A stretch of DNA of 64,000 bases from Brassica napus (Eukaryota; Streptophyta; Magnoliopsida; Brassicales; Brassicaceae). The stretch lies in contig NC_063437.1 of NCBI RefSeq assembly GCF_020379485.1, positions 558,001 through 622,000 on the forward strand. Direction: 5' to 3'. This document shows positions 12,376 to 24,569 of the stretch, one piece after another. Numbering within the stretch: position 1 is the first letter of the stretch; the number at the start of each line of letters is the position of its first letter. Below the pieces are notes generated by a model. It searched no databases, was not told the origin of the DNA, and saw nothing but the letters and a program-made list of their open reading frames with translations. The position numbers were made by a program, and so were the translations under genes.

Positions 12376-13346
12376 GGCTTTTTATGTTGTCCTCTGGATA
12401 GTTACTAGTTACCACTTACCACTCACAAATATATTCTAGGGTTCTCTTATTTTTTGTGCAACAATTCTAGGGCTCACTTGCTGATTAATAACATAAGCAA
12501 TGTTAGTGTCTTTTGCATCATATTATTAACTATGATGGTTGTCTACATTCTCTAAAACTAGTTGATAAACATGGATCAGATGTCTTATCAAAACACATGG
12601 ATCAGATGAGAAAAGACGATTTATTTCGTTGAAAACTTTTAAAAGCAGTTATTTGCCCAACTTCTTTATGTAAATTGTAAATAGTGCAAGAATGTTGTAC
12701 GGACGAATCCTTGCAAAGCAGCGAGGAGATTTGAAAGAATCAAATTTCATCACCAAATATGAGATTAACGAGTAAAATATAACAATATTGGAAAAGGCAA
12801 GAGGTTAAAATTACCATATAAGTTATTCAAAGGAATTAAAATAATTTTCACAGTGATTCTTATTCTGCATGGGATTTCATGCCATATCAACAATGTCCTA
12901 ATTGCAACGTCATTTGTAGTTGCGTTCTTTTTCGTTGAAAACTTGAATACTTTTTTAAGTGAGTGGCTAATTTGATCAGCTGCGACGGATATTCTCTCTA
13001 GTTGTAAATATTTAAACACAAAAAGCTGGAATAGCAAAGTAAATAAATATGATTAGGAATATATGATCGTTCAAAGTGAATATGAACCCATGGATGGGAA
13101 TAAATAACTATACATTAGTTAATTACTAACTTTTAATTAAAAATTGATTAATGGTGTAGTGGAATCCATTACACAACATTAATTTATTTGGGTTTATTCT
13201 TCTTGGTTACTGTTGTACTCCATTTGATAATATAGTTAATCACTTGTTTAGTCATAGTCGCCACTCACCACGTAATTAAACAAGAACAAACGAATATTCT
13301 TTATTTTGTATAATCATATATTGAATTAATCAACGGTACTCATTTG
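12376..13346. other. intergenic DNA
   Basis: No gene is supported. The 90-codon minus-strand frame at 12765-13037 has no recognisable domain and AT-driven codon use. A 12-bp micro-insertion with a perfect 14-bp duplication lies at 12569-12608. Confidence 0.4.
12569..12608 (+). mobile_element. 12-bp micro-insertion with 14-bp perfect duplication
   Basis: ACATGGATCAGATG at 12569-12582 and again at 12595-12608 flanks TCTTATCAAAAC. It has the same direct-repeat/filler architecture as ten other loci, though its A run is only four bases. Confidence 0.6.
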
Positions 13347-14440
13347 TTTTTTTTTTTCTCATCTGATGAAATTCATTCCAAATAAAGTTCACATTTTAAT
13401 ACAACAACTGGCGGATGAAAGGTAGTTCCCAGACACTAGAGCCCACATGATGGCGGTGATTTAAACCCACTCCGGGGTACCTTACTGCAATACAACAAAT
13501 GAGTAAAATCAGAAGAAAAACTAGATACTCAACTTTCAACTACCTAAAGGACTTAACAAGTTGACTTAGCAAAATTTAGAACTAAGAATAGGTCAGTGAA
13601 CGAGAAATGTTTATCGCTGCTGCCTATAGCTCGCCACACGAGAAACTCCACTTCCTACACCCCAACACCACGACTTACCGCTGCTGCTCATGCCCGCCAT
13701 ACGATAACGCCCAAGAAACCAAGACTCTACGACTTCATAATCCGACAGAACGAACCTCTACCCGGTTCACACAATCTTCGGATACGGATGTGACGCTTTT
13801 AGCGCCCACTAACTCCTAGATATAAGCCCGAACAAACTCCATAAAGATGAAGCCTTGCCAATCGAAAATTCCAACCGAAACGGCAAGCGACCACTGCAAC
13901 CTCCTCCATTTGAAATAAACCTGCTAAGTCAACTCTCACAAAACCTTACTTAAACACCACTTTTTTGGTTAACGGGACGCCAAAAGTCAATAAACGTCAA
14001 CGGACTGAAACCGGAAGGCAAGGGATCCAAGGATACCACTGCTCCAAACACCATAGACGAACTAAAACGTCATCAGCTCTGCTTACCCGTCACAGAAACA
14101 ACCGGACTGCTCATCAGACTCATCCCACTCATGAAGAACACTATACGAGAGATCCAGAAAATTGAAAAATGAAAGCTCTCAAGACCCATAAACTCCGACT
14201 CCCCTCAGCAGAGACTGCTACAATCTGTCGCGTCGCACCTCCAGCCATGGCTGACGCATCTCCGGTCCGAACAACCTTGAGGGCAGATCTATCCATAAAC
14301 GAGACCCCACACCAGAGAAACGAACAAGACGACGAGAGAACAGATCTGTCGGGGAAGCAAACTAGAAAGCAAAAAGTGAGGTGGAGGGTGCCTCCGGCGT
14401 CGGCACGCGCCGTCACGCGCCACCGGACGCCGGGGTTAAT
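13347..14440 (-). mobile_element. polyadenylated LINE/SINE-like retroelement, degenerate
   Basis: On the minus strand the segment ends with GAATTTCATCAGATGAG followed by poly-A (T run at 13347-13357), like the 3' tails of Brassica LINEs. It begins near 14440 with a GC-rich leader (GGCGCGTGACGGCGCGTGCC), resembling a LINE 5'UTR. The body has no long intact frame; the 91-codon minus frame at 14141-14416 matches nothing I recognise. A short or internally deleted retroelement is the best reading. No target duplication was found. Confidence 0.45.
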
Positions 14441-17290
14441 TATGTTAAATAATGTAACTTGTTTAACGTTAAAATGATTGTTTGAGTTGAAATCCGGTAA
14501 AATAAAGAAAGATTTGATTCTATAGGGAAGTTACTTTTTATTGTTCATTCTGTTTCGATCTGGTTTTCCAAACCACCTCAAGTTTGATTAATATAATGGT
14601 TTTTTGACATAAAAAAAAAATTTCAACGTCGTATATAACTCAAACAAAAATAATTTAACTTTCAACTGTATACATATATAGTGATTGTAAATTATTTTGT
14701 ACGTTTTCACTATTTGACCGTACACTACATATCTTCCCTGTCTTCCATAATGTTTATATCGATAAAATATACATAATATCCCTCTTCAAAAAAAAAAATA
14801 TACATAATATCAGAAATGTGCACAGTTATATATATAATAAAAACTTATTTTATATACATATTGCTTTCTTTTGCCTTTGGGTGGAGCCTAATCAAGAGCA
14901 TTTTAGGGGTAAAAGTTTCACGAACCCGTAGCGTAGGTCTTGTTAGACAATAAACAATGTAAAATATATAGCATATATTATTCGGCACTCATGTTGTATC
15001 TATATTAATATGTCTTCCAAGTATATGTATTGGTATTAGTATCTATTTTTTGTTTGTTTAAATCATCCATTTTAAGTTATACCAAAAATGACTCTTCCCT
15101 TCTCTCAAAGGGTAAGGAGTCTAAGAACTCTAACCCCGTTAACGATCAAGATTAACTCCGATATATAGTATAAATTACTCTCTAGTCAATAACATCATGC
15201 AGCAAGATTATCATATTTTGCAAGTAACACATAAAATACAGACAACTAAAGACCGTGTCATTGTATTTCAAATTATCAAACGGAGTTAATTAGCACGTAC
15301 ATAAGTGTGTGTGTGTGTGTGTAGACTCTATGGAAGAGTATGTGGATCTGTTTGAATCTGGCTCTCACATGTAAATGGACAAGTTCCATTTTATGTGGAG
15401 GATACGATCACTACATAATGTAGGACGGTACACATCTATGATTTTTTGTAGTCTATATTGTTTGTGGATCTAACAAGACTATGACCGAGATCTGTAATAT
15501 ATATGGATTGGTACCAGTATAAACGTCGTTTCACATGAGCAAACAAAGAAAATGATATGATAAGATTAATAGTTGAATCATACAAACTTTCCAAATATGA
15601 AAAAGTGGAACTTTCGCATTACACATCAAAAAGAATTCAAATGCTGTAATCATATCATTCGCACACTCTTTGGCTCTTTCTCTTCGTTCTCACAACCTGA
15701 GGTGGAGTCACGCAGATTGTCAATTATTCAGGGGTATATTAGTAACTGTTTATAAGAAATACCGTCCGTACATATAGAAAAGATGAACGGGGTCGCTTTC
15801 GACCTAATTCACACTCCCACTTAACCGTTAGGTCAAGCTCCCATCTGGGAGAATCTTTTTGAGATCCATTATCAAGAATTTTAAAAGAGTCTGTACTTTT
15901 ATTTCAGCTAATCAGTGTTAAATGTACATCATTACTTGGAAGGTGATTGATCAATTTATTTTATAATTGCAAATGGGAAGTAAAGAACAGCCAAAAGACA
16001 AACCCATATACTGATTTGATTTATAACATTAGTTTATTATACTGTAAAAGAGATTGTGTAATTTTGGGTGATGAATGAAATGATAAAATGTAATGTCAGA
16101 TTGATGTAAAAAAGGGTAAACTAATAATATAAGAGAAGAGGGGACCATGAAAAATAGATGTATCACATGATCTTTCTCTGGTTCTCTGAATATGGGCCTC
16201 AATATCTCTTCCTCCCCATTATTTGTGCCTGCAAAATCTTCTGATTCTGGATAAATCTTAACTCTTTTGTCAAAATGTTTCTGGAATTAATACAGCAGCT
16301 AACAATCAAAGAATGAATGTTTGGATGATCTAAAATATATTTCTTCTTAGCATATAACTAAATTGCTAGTTTGTAATATGGAATTCTAAGTAACAATCTG
16401 GTTAATTAATTTTCTGAACACATGTATTAATGTGAAAAAGGGTAACAATTATTGAGAGAGGTAGGGACCAAGGGAGGATGAGTTTTATAGGCTAAGGACT
16501 CAATAAATGGAAATTAAAGAGATGACTAAATTATGGGTGATTAATTCATAGAGTAGAGTAGATCAGTAGACAATGGGCTTCCCCCATTTCTGAAGGGCTT
16601 TTAAATTTTTTTTGCAACATTATAGATTTAATTTGAAATTGAAAACCAAAATGTAGCACCTACTCTTCCTTCCACGTTGTTATCAAAGAAGTCTCAAATA
16701 TGTTCTTCAAAATCTAATAACCATAAAATCTGAAATATGGAACTATTTCTACTGTCCGCTTGTCTCCAAATTCTTACTAACAATGGGCTACAAGAGGCTT
16801 TCGAGACGAGCTAACATCTTTCATCTTTTCATTTTAAATTTATTGAAATGCTTTGATTCAGGGATTTTCTTAAATACCTCTATACATTTTGGTTGGGCTA
16901 TGAAACCCATCTATGGCAATAAACATGGGCTTAGTTCTCAAAGAAAAAAGTACCAAAAATAGTAAGAAAAATGAAAAATTATTTTGGGCCATGAAACCCA
17001 TCTAGGGTGATAAACATGGGCTCAATAAACAGATAAGGTTCCACTAACACTTGAATTCAGATTACTGGACTGAAAGTTCAATTTCAAGACTCACACAACT
17101 AAATTAATTTTATCTCAAATTGATTTTTTTTTTTTATTAATGGAGTTCGTTAGGTGGAAATGTGAATAAAAACTAAAAAGTCAATAATTTCGTAATGATG
17201 ATTTTACTTTGTATATAAAAATAAAAAGAAAAAAACAAAGTCGATCCATAATAATTAAAGTAAAGTAAGCTTTCACACACGAGAGCTTCC
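14441..17290. other. intergenic region 5' of the aspartyl protease
   Basis: No gene is supported. It holds a micro-insertion (14764-14811), a GT dinucleotide run (15305-15322) and a diverged duplication of about 45 bp (near 16893 and 16986) sharing ATGAAACCCATCTA and ATAAACATGGGCT. The last 100 bases are the likely promoter of the protease gene. Confidence 0.4.
14764..14811 (+). mobile_element. 14-bp poly-A micro-insertion with 17-bp perfect duplication
   Basis: AAAATATACATAATATC at 14764-14780 is repeated at 14795-14811 around CCTCTTCAAAAAAA. The A-rich end and direct repeats mimic a minimal retroposed tail. Confidence 0.65.
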
Positions 17291-17295
17291 TTTGC

Positions 17296-17304
17296 CTTTA
17301 TATG
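17296..17304 (+). promoter_or_regulatory. TATA-like box of aspartyl protease gene
   Basis: CTTTATATGC lies about 75 bases before the start codon in an otherwise unremarkable leader, at a spacing consistent with a TATA box giving a short 5'UTR. Confidence 0.4.
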
Positions 17305-17374
17305 CTTTGTAGTAGTAGCCAACCTAAACTCTATACAGATCCCTTGTGACAATAGTTATAATTTTAAAACCACT

Positions 17375-18826
17375 ATGGGAACAAAAGTCCAAAACACCCT
17401 CATCTTCTCCGTGGCTGTTCTCTTCCTCTCACTCTCCTCCGCCGCTTCTTCCTCCCAATACAACACCCTCGTCGTCAACACTCTCCCTTCTTCTCCAATC
17501 CTCTCATCTCCCGAGTCCGAATCATTGACCACTGTATCCCAATCCACAACTTCACTCTCACTCCACCTATCACACGTCGATGCTATCTCCTCCTTTTCCG
17601 ACGCATCTCCGGCGGAGCTCTTCAACCTCCGTCTCAAAAGAGACTCTCTCCGCGTCGAGTCCTTGACCACCCTCGCCGCCGTCTCTTCCCGCCGGAACGT
17701 TACCAGAAGAGCTCCACGCTCCGCCGGTGGGTTCAGCGGCGCTGTTATCTCCGGTCTCTCGCAGGGAAGCGGAGAGTATTTCATGAGGCTAGGCGTCGGA
17801 ACTCCGGCGAAGAACATGTACATGGTCCTCGACACGGGAAGCGACGTCGTTTGGCTGCAATGCGCTCCTTGCAAAGTGTGTTACAACCAATCCGACGCGA
17901 TCTTCGACCCGTCTAAATCCAAAACGTTCGCCGCCGTCCCGTGCGGTTCTCGTCTCTGTCGGAGATTGGACGACTCGTCGGAATGTTTCAGACAGCGAAG
18001 CAAGCGTTGTCTCTACCAAGTCTCGTACGGTGACGGGTCGTTCACGGTTGGAGACTTGTCGACCGAAACGCTGACGTTTAAGGGAGCACGTGTCGATCAC
18101 GTGGCGGTGGGATGCGGTCACGATAACGAAGGCTTGTTCGTGGGCGCGGCTGGGCTGTTGGGCCTGGGCCGCGGAGGGTTATCTTTCCCGTCGCAGACGA
18201 AAAACCGTTATAACGGTAAATTCTCTTACTGTTTGGTGGACCGGACGAGTTCCGGTTCAGCTTCTAAACCGCCGTCGACCATCGTCTTCGGAAACGACGC
18301 CGTTCCGAAAACATCCGTTTTCACGCCGCTGCTGACGAACCCGAAGCTCGACACTTTCTACTACTTGCAGCTTCTTGGGATCAGCGTCGGCGGGTCCCGC
18401 GTCCGCGGCGTTTCGGAGTCGCAGTTTAAGCTCGACGCCACCGGGAACGGCGGAGTTATCATCGACTCCGGCACTTCCGTTACTCGGCTGACTCAGTCCG
18501 CTTACGTGGCGCTTAGAGACGCGTTTCGTCTCGGTGCGAAGAGGCTGAAGCGCGCTCCGTCGTACTCTCTGTTCGACACGTGTTTTGACCTCTCCGGGAT
18601 GTCGACGGTGAAAGTTCCGACGGTGGTGTTTCATTTCGGCGGCGGAGAGGTTTCGCTTCCGGCGAGTAACTATCTGATTCCGGTGAACACTCAAGGACGG
18701 TTCTGTTTCGCGTTCGCCGGGACGATGGGGAGCTTGTCGATAATTGGGAACATACAGCAACAAGGTTTCCGGGTCGCTTATGACTTAACCGGGTCACGGG
18801 TCGGGTTTTTGCCTCGCGCGTGTTAG
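17375..18826 (+). CDS. A1-family aspartyl protease (secreted)
   Basis: This intronless 483-residue protein belongs to the plant nepenthesin/CND41-like pepsin family and is the likely counterpart of At3g61820. An N-terminal hydrophobic segment (about 8-24) looks like a signal peptide. A Ser/Thr-rich prosegment follows, then the mature bilobed enzyme from about residue 133 (GEYFMRLGVGTP). Both catalytic aspartates are present: D153 in VLDTGSDVVW and D364 in IIDSGTSVTRL. The flap region (YGDGSFTVGDLSTETLTF) and the nepenthesin-type cysteine cluster (QCAPCKVCY, VPCGSRLCRR) are intact. The protein ends with the usual GFLPRAC. The ATG at 17375 gives the signal peptide directly. Coding GC is much higher than the flanks, which also creates long antisense open frames that I treat as shadows. 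A Helitron 3' end lies only 54 bases past the stop. Confidence 0.93.
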   Translation: MGTKVQNTLIFSVAVLFLSLSSAASSSQYNTLVVNTLPSSPILSSPESESLTTVSQSTTSLSLHLSHVDAISSFSDASPAELFNLRLKRDSLRVESLTTLAAVSSRRNVTRRAPRSAGGFSGAVISGLSQGSGEYFMRLGVGTPAKNMYMVLDTGSDVVWLQCAPCKVCYNQSDAIFDPSKSKTFAAVPCGSRLCRRLDDSSECFRQRSKRCLYQVSYGDGSFTVGDLSTETLTFKGARVDHVAVGCGHDNEGLFVGAAGLLGLGRGGLSFPSQTKNRYNGKFSYCLVDRTSSGSASKPPSTIVFGNDAVPKTSVFTPLLTNPKLDTFYYLQLLGISVGGSRVRGVSESQFKLDATGNGGVIIDSGTSVTRLTQSAYVALRDAFRLGAKRLKRAPSYSLFDTCFDLSGMSTVKVPTVVFHFGGGEVSLPASNYLIPVNTQGRFCFAFAGTMGSLSIIGNIQQQGFRVAYDLTGSRVGFLPRAC

Positions 18827-20265
18827 ATTGACTGATTTATTACCAAACTCTTTATTGGTGTGAACGCACTTTATCTATACTAGAGCTTTTGTCCGCGCTT
18901 CGCGCGGATTATATCTAATAAATATTTTAGTTTTCTAAAAATTTTCTTGTATGTAGATAGTATTAATTAATGATCTCTTTGTTATTGGCCTAAAACAGTT
19001 TTAACTATATTTAATTTTGAAATATCAACACACATGAGGAACATCTCTAATAACGTGGAAGGTAATGAAACATTAAATTAAAAAGATAATTTGGTAAACA
19101 AAAAAGTTAGCTAAATGTGAGAAAAAATGTTTTATATAGAATTGAGACAATTTTTAATGTTAATACAAATGGTAAAAAAACCTTTTTATTATTGCTTTAC
19201 AAACACACTATATGTTTTTATAACCCAACTCGGATTCACGATCGAACCGGTAAATCCGGTGATGATATGTAATTTGACTTGGGATTTTTTCCGGTTTGGT
19301 TTTCTGAACCTATAGAGCAAGTTTTATAGTTTAGTTTATTGTTGTAAAAAAAACGCTAAAACATCCAGAAATTCGTTAAAACCTAAGACTCTACTACGTG
19401 TTAAACCGATGAGTGACTTTTTTAGTTTTTTTTTTTAATTAACTGATTTTTATATTTTCTTTTAATCATGTATAATATTCCCTAACTTATTTGATTTGTG
19501 ATTCTTTAACTTTTGATGAAAATTTCACTATGCATCTAAAAATGAAGTGAATAAAGATGAATATAACCAAAACTAAACAATGTGATTTGTTATTAACTTT
19601 TTGTTATATACAGTATTACAATTTTCATATTTGCTTCTAGATCACTTTTTATTAATTTTTTTTTGTATTCACATTATAAATTTAAATATTTTTAATATTG
19701 ATTTTGTTATATTTTTATTATATGTTCTAATTCCCAACTTGTTACAAAGACATTTCCATAGTTTTTAATTTTTCTTTTGATATCTAGTATGTGAAGAAAG
19801 ATAAATTTTAAATATTTTACTATATTTTTCATAGTTATGTATAATTATATGGTAAAAATAATTACACTATTGACGCATCCGGTCGAATCGTTGATCCCGT
19901 AATCCAAATAATAGTCCAGTTCAATGTTTGATTCGGAATTAAAATCATTGCATAGAACTTTTATTATCTCCATTATTATGATTTTTTCAAACCCAACGTG
20001 ATTGAAAGCAACTAAACATAAGCATAGTAGTTAATCACATTTGTTTGATTGTGTTTATTTTGAGGATTTTACTGTTTTATTCATTAATTAGAGCACCTGC
20101 TGACTGTATAGTACTCATAATGTTTCACCATTTATATAGACAATAACAAACATCAAACATTTTCTTAAAAAATAGGAACATGAGTTGTTTTTTTGTTTTT
20201 TCTGATTTAGCTATTTTCCCCAGACAAATCATTTGTATTTTATTTCGGAGAGAAGTAAGGACATT

Positions 20266-20525
20266 TACATTGGAGCATCTCTAAGCACATTCTATTTTCT
20301 CATCTAAAATAGAGTTTAGAGTAAAAATGCTTCAATTATACTTTACTTTTTATTCTATAATAGAGTAAAAAAGGTGTACTCTATAAATAAAATAATTCAT
20401 TTATTTTTTATTCATCAATTTATTTTTCACTCTAAAACTTAGTATTATTGGAGTAGTATTCAATTTTATTATAGAATAACTCTGTTTTGATGAAAAAATA
20501 GAGTGAACCATTGAAGATGGTCTTA
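20266..20525. mobile_element. MITE with GAGCATCTC-type ends
   Basis: The left end TTGGAGCATCTCTAAG and right end CCATTGAAGATGGTC are roughly inverted. Inside are repeated TCTATAATAGAGT-type motifs, as in the element at 2621-2800. It is nested in Helitron A. No target duplication was established. Confidence 0.5.
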
Positions 20526-21099
20526 GTAAACATCTCATAAAATATTTCAATGCTAATAAAAAATCAAAGTATCTCAATAATAAAAAAGAAACGAAATGAA
20601 AATGAGAAGAAGAATGAAAAACTCATTTGATAGTTGTCAAATGCTTATCAGTCAAGTTTCAAAATATTAAAATTATATATAACTGACTTCGTATTTGGCA
20701 TGTAAAAGCTATTTTAGCCAGCACTTGAGCATATTCTATTTTAGTTAAACAATTTGATATTCCGGAGAACAAATATGATTCAGGACTGTAATCTAATAGC
20801 AGTACGCACATCAACGCTGTTTATCATATGTTATTCAGGTACGACAAAGATACAATTTCAGAAAATTATTTATTAATTTATAGTTCCAGAAATAGTTACA
20901 TACGTTCATTAAATATATTTTTTAAGTTCTCGGTCAAAAAATGGAAACATATTTTAAATTATATTTGATTTGAAACAATTTGAATAAAACTGTTAACGTA
21001 TGTCAAATATAATTGTGAAACTAACTTATACCACTATCTTGTAAGACTACAAGCAACATTCTTCAACTTGAAACTGCACATTCAGACGTCCTTTCAGAT

Positions 21100-23000
21100 C
21101 ATGTGGGGAGCGCATACGTAACTGGTTGTATGAATCTTCCAATACATAAGCTCAGCAAACACTTATATGCAGGGACCTTTACCTCTCTTGTTTTCAAAAT
21201 CCTTCAACCTGGTGCCTTAGATTCAGAAAGGTTCTCTAGTAATCTTGGATTTTGCCTATGCTTCTCCGCAAACTTTGCAAATGTCAGGAGCCTTCGATTT
21301 TCCAGAGAAGCTACGCTGGATTTAGAAGATGAACTATGGCGGACTCTCCATCTATCACATTCGCATGATTCTGCTGTAACATTAACAGAGTTTGAATTTT
21401 CTGACATAGAACAAAGATAAGCACAATAAGAGGAAGGAACCTCTGAGTTCCTGGAGAAAGAGGGGACAAAGGAGAGACCCCAAGGGCATGATCACCATTG
21501 GATATGGGTTGTTGTAGCTGCAATATGATCCATCAACAACTCAGTCATGCGATACACTGGCTATGTCCTTGCCAAGGGGTCTAATACCGCATTTAGTCTT
21601 TTCACAGTGTTTTGTTCCTCGTGTTCTGCTTTCTCTTCGGTTTCAAATATTGCTATCATCACTAACAGAAGTTAGTGAGCTTAGAACTTGTAGAACATGG
21701 AGTGTTGAAGCACCTGCCATGGAACATGTGCTGTGATGCAGCCTCTGTATTGCTCAGTGCCGCCAGCTCATGGGCATATGAGGAAGTCAACCACTTGCCA
21801 ACTGTGAGAGTTCTTTAGCAAAAACTTCTTATGAGCCACATTTACCACAGCTAGCTTTTAGAATACCTCTCCTGCTAAAAAGTAAATTTTATTTGTTAAT
21901 CTATGAATGTACAAAATTAAAAGCGTGTAAGAAAGTCAGGGATATGAAAATACATATGCTGTCTTGACTACGGTGGGATGCATACATAAATATAAGAAGA
22001 AAGACGACACTCAGGAAAGCAAGCTCCCTTCTTTGACACCAATCGGATCAGGCTCTGTGTCCACGTCTGCTCCATCAGACATCCCAACAACCTCAGCAAG
22101 CTCTCCTCCTAACTGATCCCTAAAGCTAACTCGTAGCTTCTTCCTCCTCTTACCCACAACCCCACCTTCTGATCCCCCCCCCCCCCTTATCTTTCCTTTT
22201 GCCCAACACAGAACCAGATTCTCCATTGCTCAAACCGTACCGATTGAGCAAAGTATTGTAAGCAACAACAGCTTCCTCGTCAGAAGGATCAGGAGGCGGC
22301 GGAATTATATGGAAGAATGCAAAGACGGTGGTGTCTTTTACCCTTCATCCACTCGCTCAGATTCAGAATCTTCTCGTGTTTCACTTGAAGCTTCTTCACC
22401 AACCCTTCTTTTCTGATCTCTTAGTCTGGGATGTTGTGTAGACAACTAACTATTCCAGTAAACCCATGACCTGAAACATACAGAACAGAGATCTTGATGA
22501 GTTTTGTGGCGGAAAGCATTCTGAAATCAAAGGTAAGAGATGCCCTTGACCAGAGATCTTGAGGCAACAATTGAAAGCAAGAACTAATTTGAACAACAAC
22601 AACTATCAATCTACAATGAAAAGACTTGGTGAATGTATGGATTATCAAATCTAAACCAAAGCTGTTGGGATTAAAATCACCAAACCAAGATTACCTATGG
22701 TGGCGTAGAAATCCTCCGTTGTAGAACAATCTGGGGCTGCAAAAAAATAATTTTATTTATATGAAGATCGAGACAGGAGGAAAGTGCGATGTGAAAGCAT
22801 CCAGAAGAACTCACCATTTAATAAAATCCCCCTCTTTGCAATGACGACAATGAAACTCAATCAAAATAAATCGGTTATAATAACTTTTTTTTCTTGAAAC
22901 ACTGTTATAATAACTATAGAACCCAGAATTAAGTTTTTGAACTAACCTGCTTTTGACACAGAATCTGAGTGGATTGCTTTCACTCTGCATCCTTCTTTAT
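21100..23000 (-). pseudogene. unidentified multi-exon gene fragments inside Helitron A
   Basis: The minus strand shows exon-like blocks with splice signals: a possible N-terminal MQSESNPLRFCVKS near 22990; a 42-nt block at 22736-22695 between TTTTTTTGCAG and GTAATC; a block starting at 22470 after TGTTTCAG; and a frame at 22226-22011 encoding KRRKKLRVSFRDQLGGELAE. Between these runs EGLVKKLQVKHEKILNLSEW, then, after a frameshift, PDPSDEEAVVAYNTLLNRYG. Stops and shifts show decay, and a run of 13 C (22174-22186) interrupts it. I do not recognise the source gene. Capture by the Helitron is inferred from its position. Confidence 0.45.
22874..22915 (-). mobile_element. 18-bp poly-T micro-insertion with 12-bp perfect duplication
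   Basis: GTTATAATAACT at 22874-22885 is repeated at 22904-22915 around seven T plus CTTGAAACACT. Confidence 0.6.
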
Positions 23001-23525
23001 ATGAATGATAAAGGGAAGTGGAGAAAGGATGCGACTGTTTTGAAAAGGGCAATAATGTGTAAAATTAATTGGAGAAGATGTAAGCGAAACTCTGAACGGT
23101 GAAGTTGGCTGGAGTAATCGGAAAGGCCACGAAAGAGGAAGAAAGCCTTTAGGTTAGGTTGTGTCAAAGCTGATATGGCATCTTAAAACGATTTGATTGG
23201 CTGGAATTAATTTGCATACGTGGACACTCTTAGAGCTTTAGATATCCTCCTTTTAGTATAGGTTAGATTGTCATCATCAGTGATTTATCATACTCTACTC
23301 ATTAGTAGTAGGCTATTAACTCATTGTTAATGGAGATCCCGAGATGGAGATTTTTATTTCTATGTGGTTTAGATACGGTTCTATAAAATTGTACTACTTC
23401 TTTACTCTCAAGTCAAAGAGAAGTAAATCTTAAATGTATTGTTTTTCTTTAATAAAAGTGAAATTATTGGTAACTCACTAGCGAGTTTTTTTCTTTAAAA
23501 AGCACTTGGTCATTCATCCAAAATG

Positions 23526-23699
23526 CAGGGCCGGTCTCGAGCATAAGCAAGGGAACCGACCGCTTAGGGCATCATATTTTAAACAAAAAATTTAATTATA
23601 TATAGGGCATAAATTTTGTTTTACATGAATAACAAAGGCATAAAATTTTAAACAAGCTTAGGGCATCAAGAAAAAATTGAGAATGTTGGACCGGCACTG
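23526..23699. mobile_element. 174-bp hAT-type MITE with 8-bp target duplication
   Basis: The ends CAGGGCCGGTC and GGACCGGCACTG form inverted repeats. The element is bordered by a perfect 8-bp duplication, CCAAAATG at 23518-23525 and 23700-23707, the size made by hAT transposases. It has no coding capacity. The interior repeats GGGCAT(A/C)A motifs. Coordinates are exact because of the duplication. Confidence 0.85.
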
Positions 23700-23707
23700 C
23701 CAAAATG

Positions 23708-24569
23708 TACACTCTTGTGAAAGTTATTTGCACTATCTTTACAAGTTTGGCTCAGTTATGTCAACCACTACACTAGCTCACTTACTGCATATCTAACTTA
23801 CATAATTTCATATAGACCACTAAGTTTGTTACTACCAAATAGTTTCAAAATTAAATTCCATGAATTTCCTTCATAATCTTGCATTACCATTAGACAAAAC
23901 ATATTTGGATAACTAGCTATTTTATCGTTATTACTGTGCGTAATTCATCCATATATGCATTTTCGTGCGAAACGTATGGTTCGGTGCATCTGGATATGGT
24001 GTTGACATACACTTTTTGTTTTCTCTCTATGTGAGTGAGAGAGTTGTTACAGTTCTTGGTCTTTTGTGTATTAAAAAGGAATCAATAATTTGGAGACTGA
24101 AGCAAAATAATTTCCTCAGTAAGCAACAAATCAATAATAATGACTAGTGATCCAAGTTGAGATATCAATTATAAAAAAAAAACATCCTCGATGAGGATAC
24201 AGAGACAAAGTGCGGCACATGGACCCATATGGTCAGAATAATGCAGCCACCGAACGAGTCACCAGTTTTATACTCATTTTCGTTCCCGCTGTTTCCTCCG
24301 CAAACATCTCCTCTCTCTCAATCACTTGCGCTTTGAGTGGAGATGTGATGAGTCATTTTTATTCTGGCGGTTCTACAAAGTCAATCTTTTTTTTGTTTGT
24401 CAACCTAAAAACGCACTAATTTATTAGATAACTAGTCGACTTGCAGAGATAAAAGTGATGCCGTAAAAAATAAAATCTATAGCCAGCATATCATCTCTCT
24501 TATAAAAAGTTATATTAACCATGATATTATAAAAAGTGTTGTAAATGTTAGTTTGTAATTTAATTTATA
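23708..24569. other. intergenic DNA between Helitrons
   Basis: No gene is supported. The 60- and 69-codon plus frames (23965-24147 and 24210-24419) lack recognisable features. Confidence 0.35.

Larger units (their letters stand above)
18880..23267 (-). mobile_element. Helitron A, about 4.4 kb, with gene fragments
   Basis: The 3' end on the minus strand is CTAG (18883-18880) next to the hairpin CCGCGCTTCGCGCGG (18893-18907), with the expected T outside. The best 5' end is A|TCTAACCTATACTAAAAGGA at 23267, followed by AAAGCTCTAAGAGTGTCCACG and CCAATCA, motifs shared with the 5' ends of the other two Helitrons here. No Rep/helicase frame is visible, so it is non-autonomous. It contains a nested MITE (20266-20525), a micro-insertion (22874-22915) and decayed exon-like sequence (21100-23000). 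The 5' end is less certain than the 3' end. Confidence 0.7.

Noticed and set aside
14141..14477. Opposed frames of 91 and 102 codons
   Set aside because: They overlap in a GC-rich LINE-leader-like segment; both look like by-products of composition.
15304..15323. GT dinucleotide run and other microsatellites (TA run 4029-4046, C13 at 22174)
   Set aside because: Ordinary simple repeats; noted as landmarks only, no function inferred.
17356..18797. Long antisense open frames across the aspartyl protease gene (up to 172 codons)
   Set aside because: They are shadows of a GC-rich coding sequence with strong codon bias on the plus strand; none shows a domain or splice structure.
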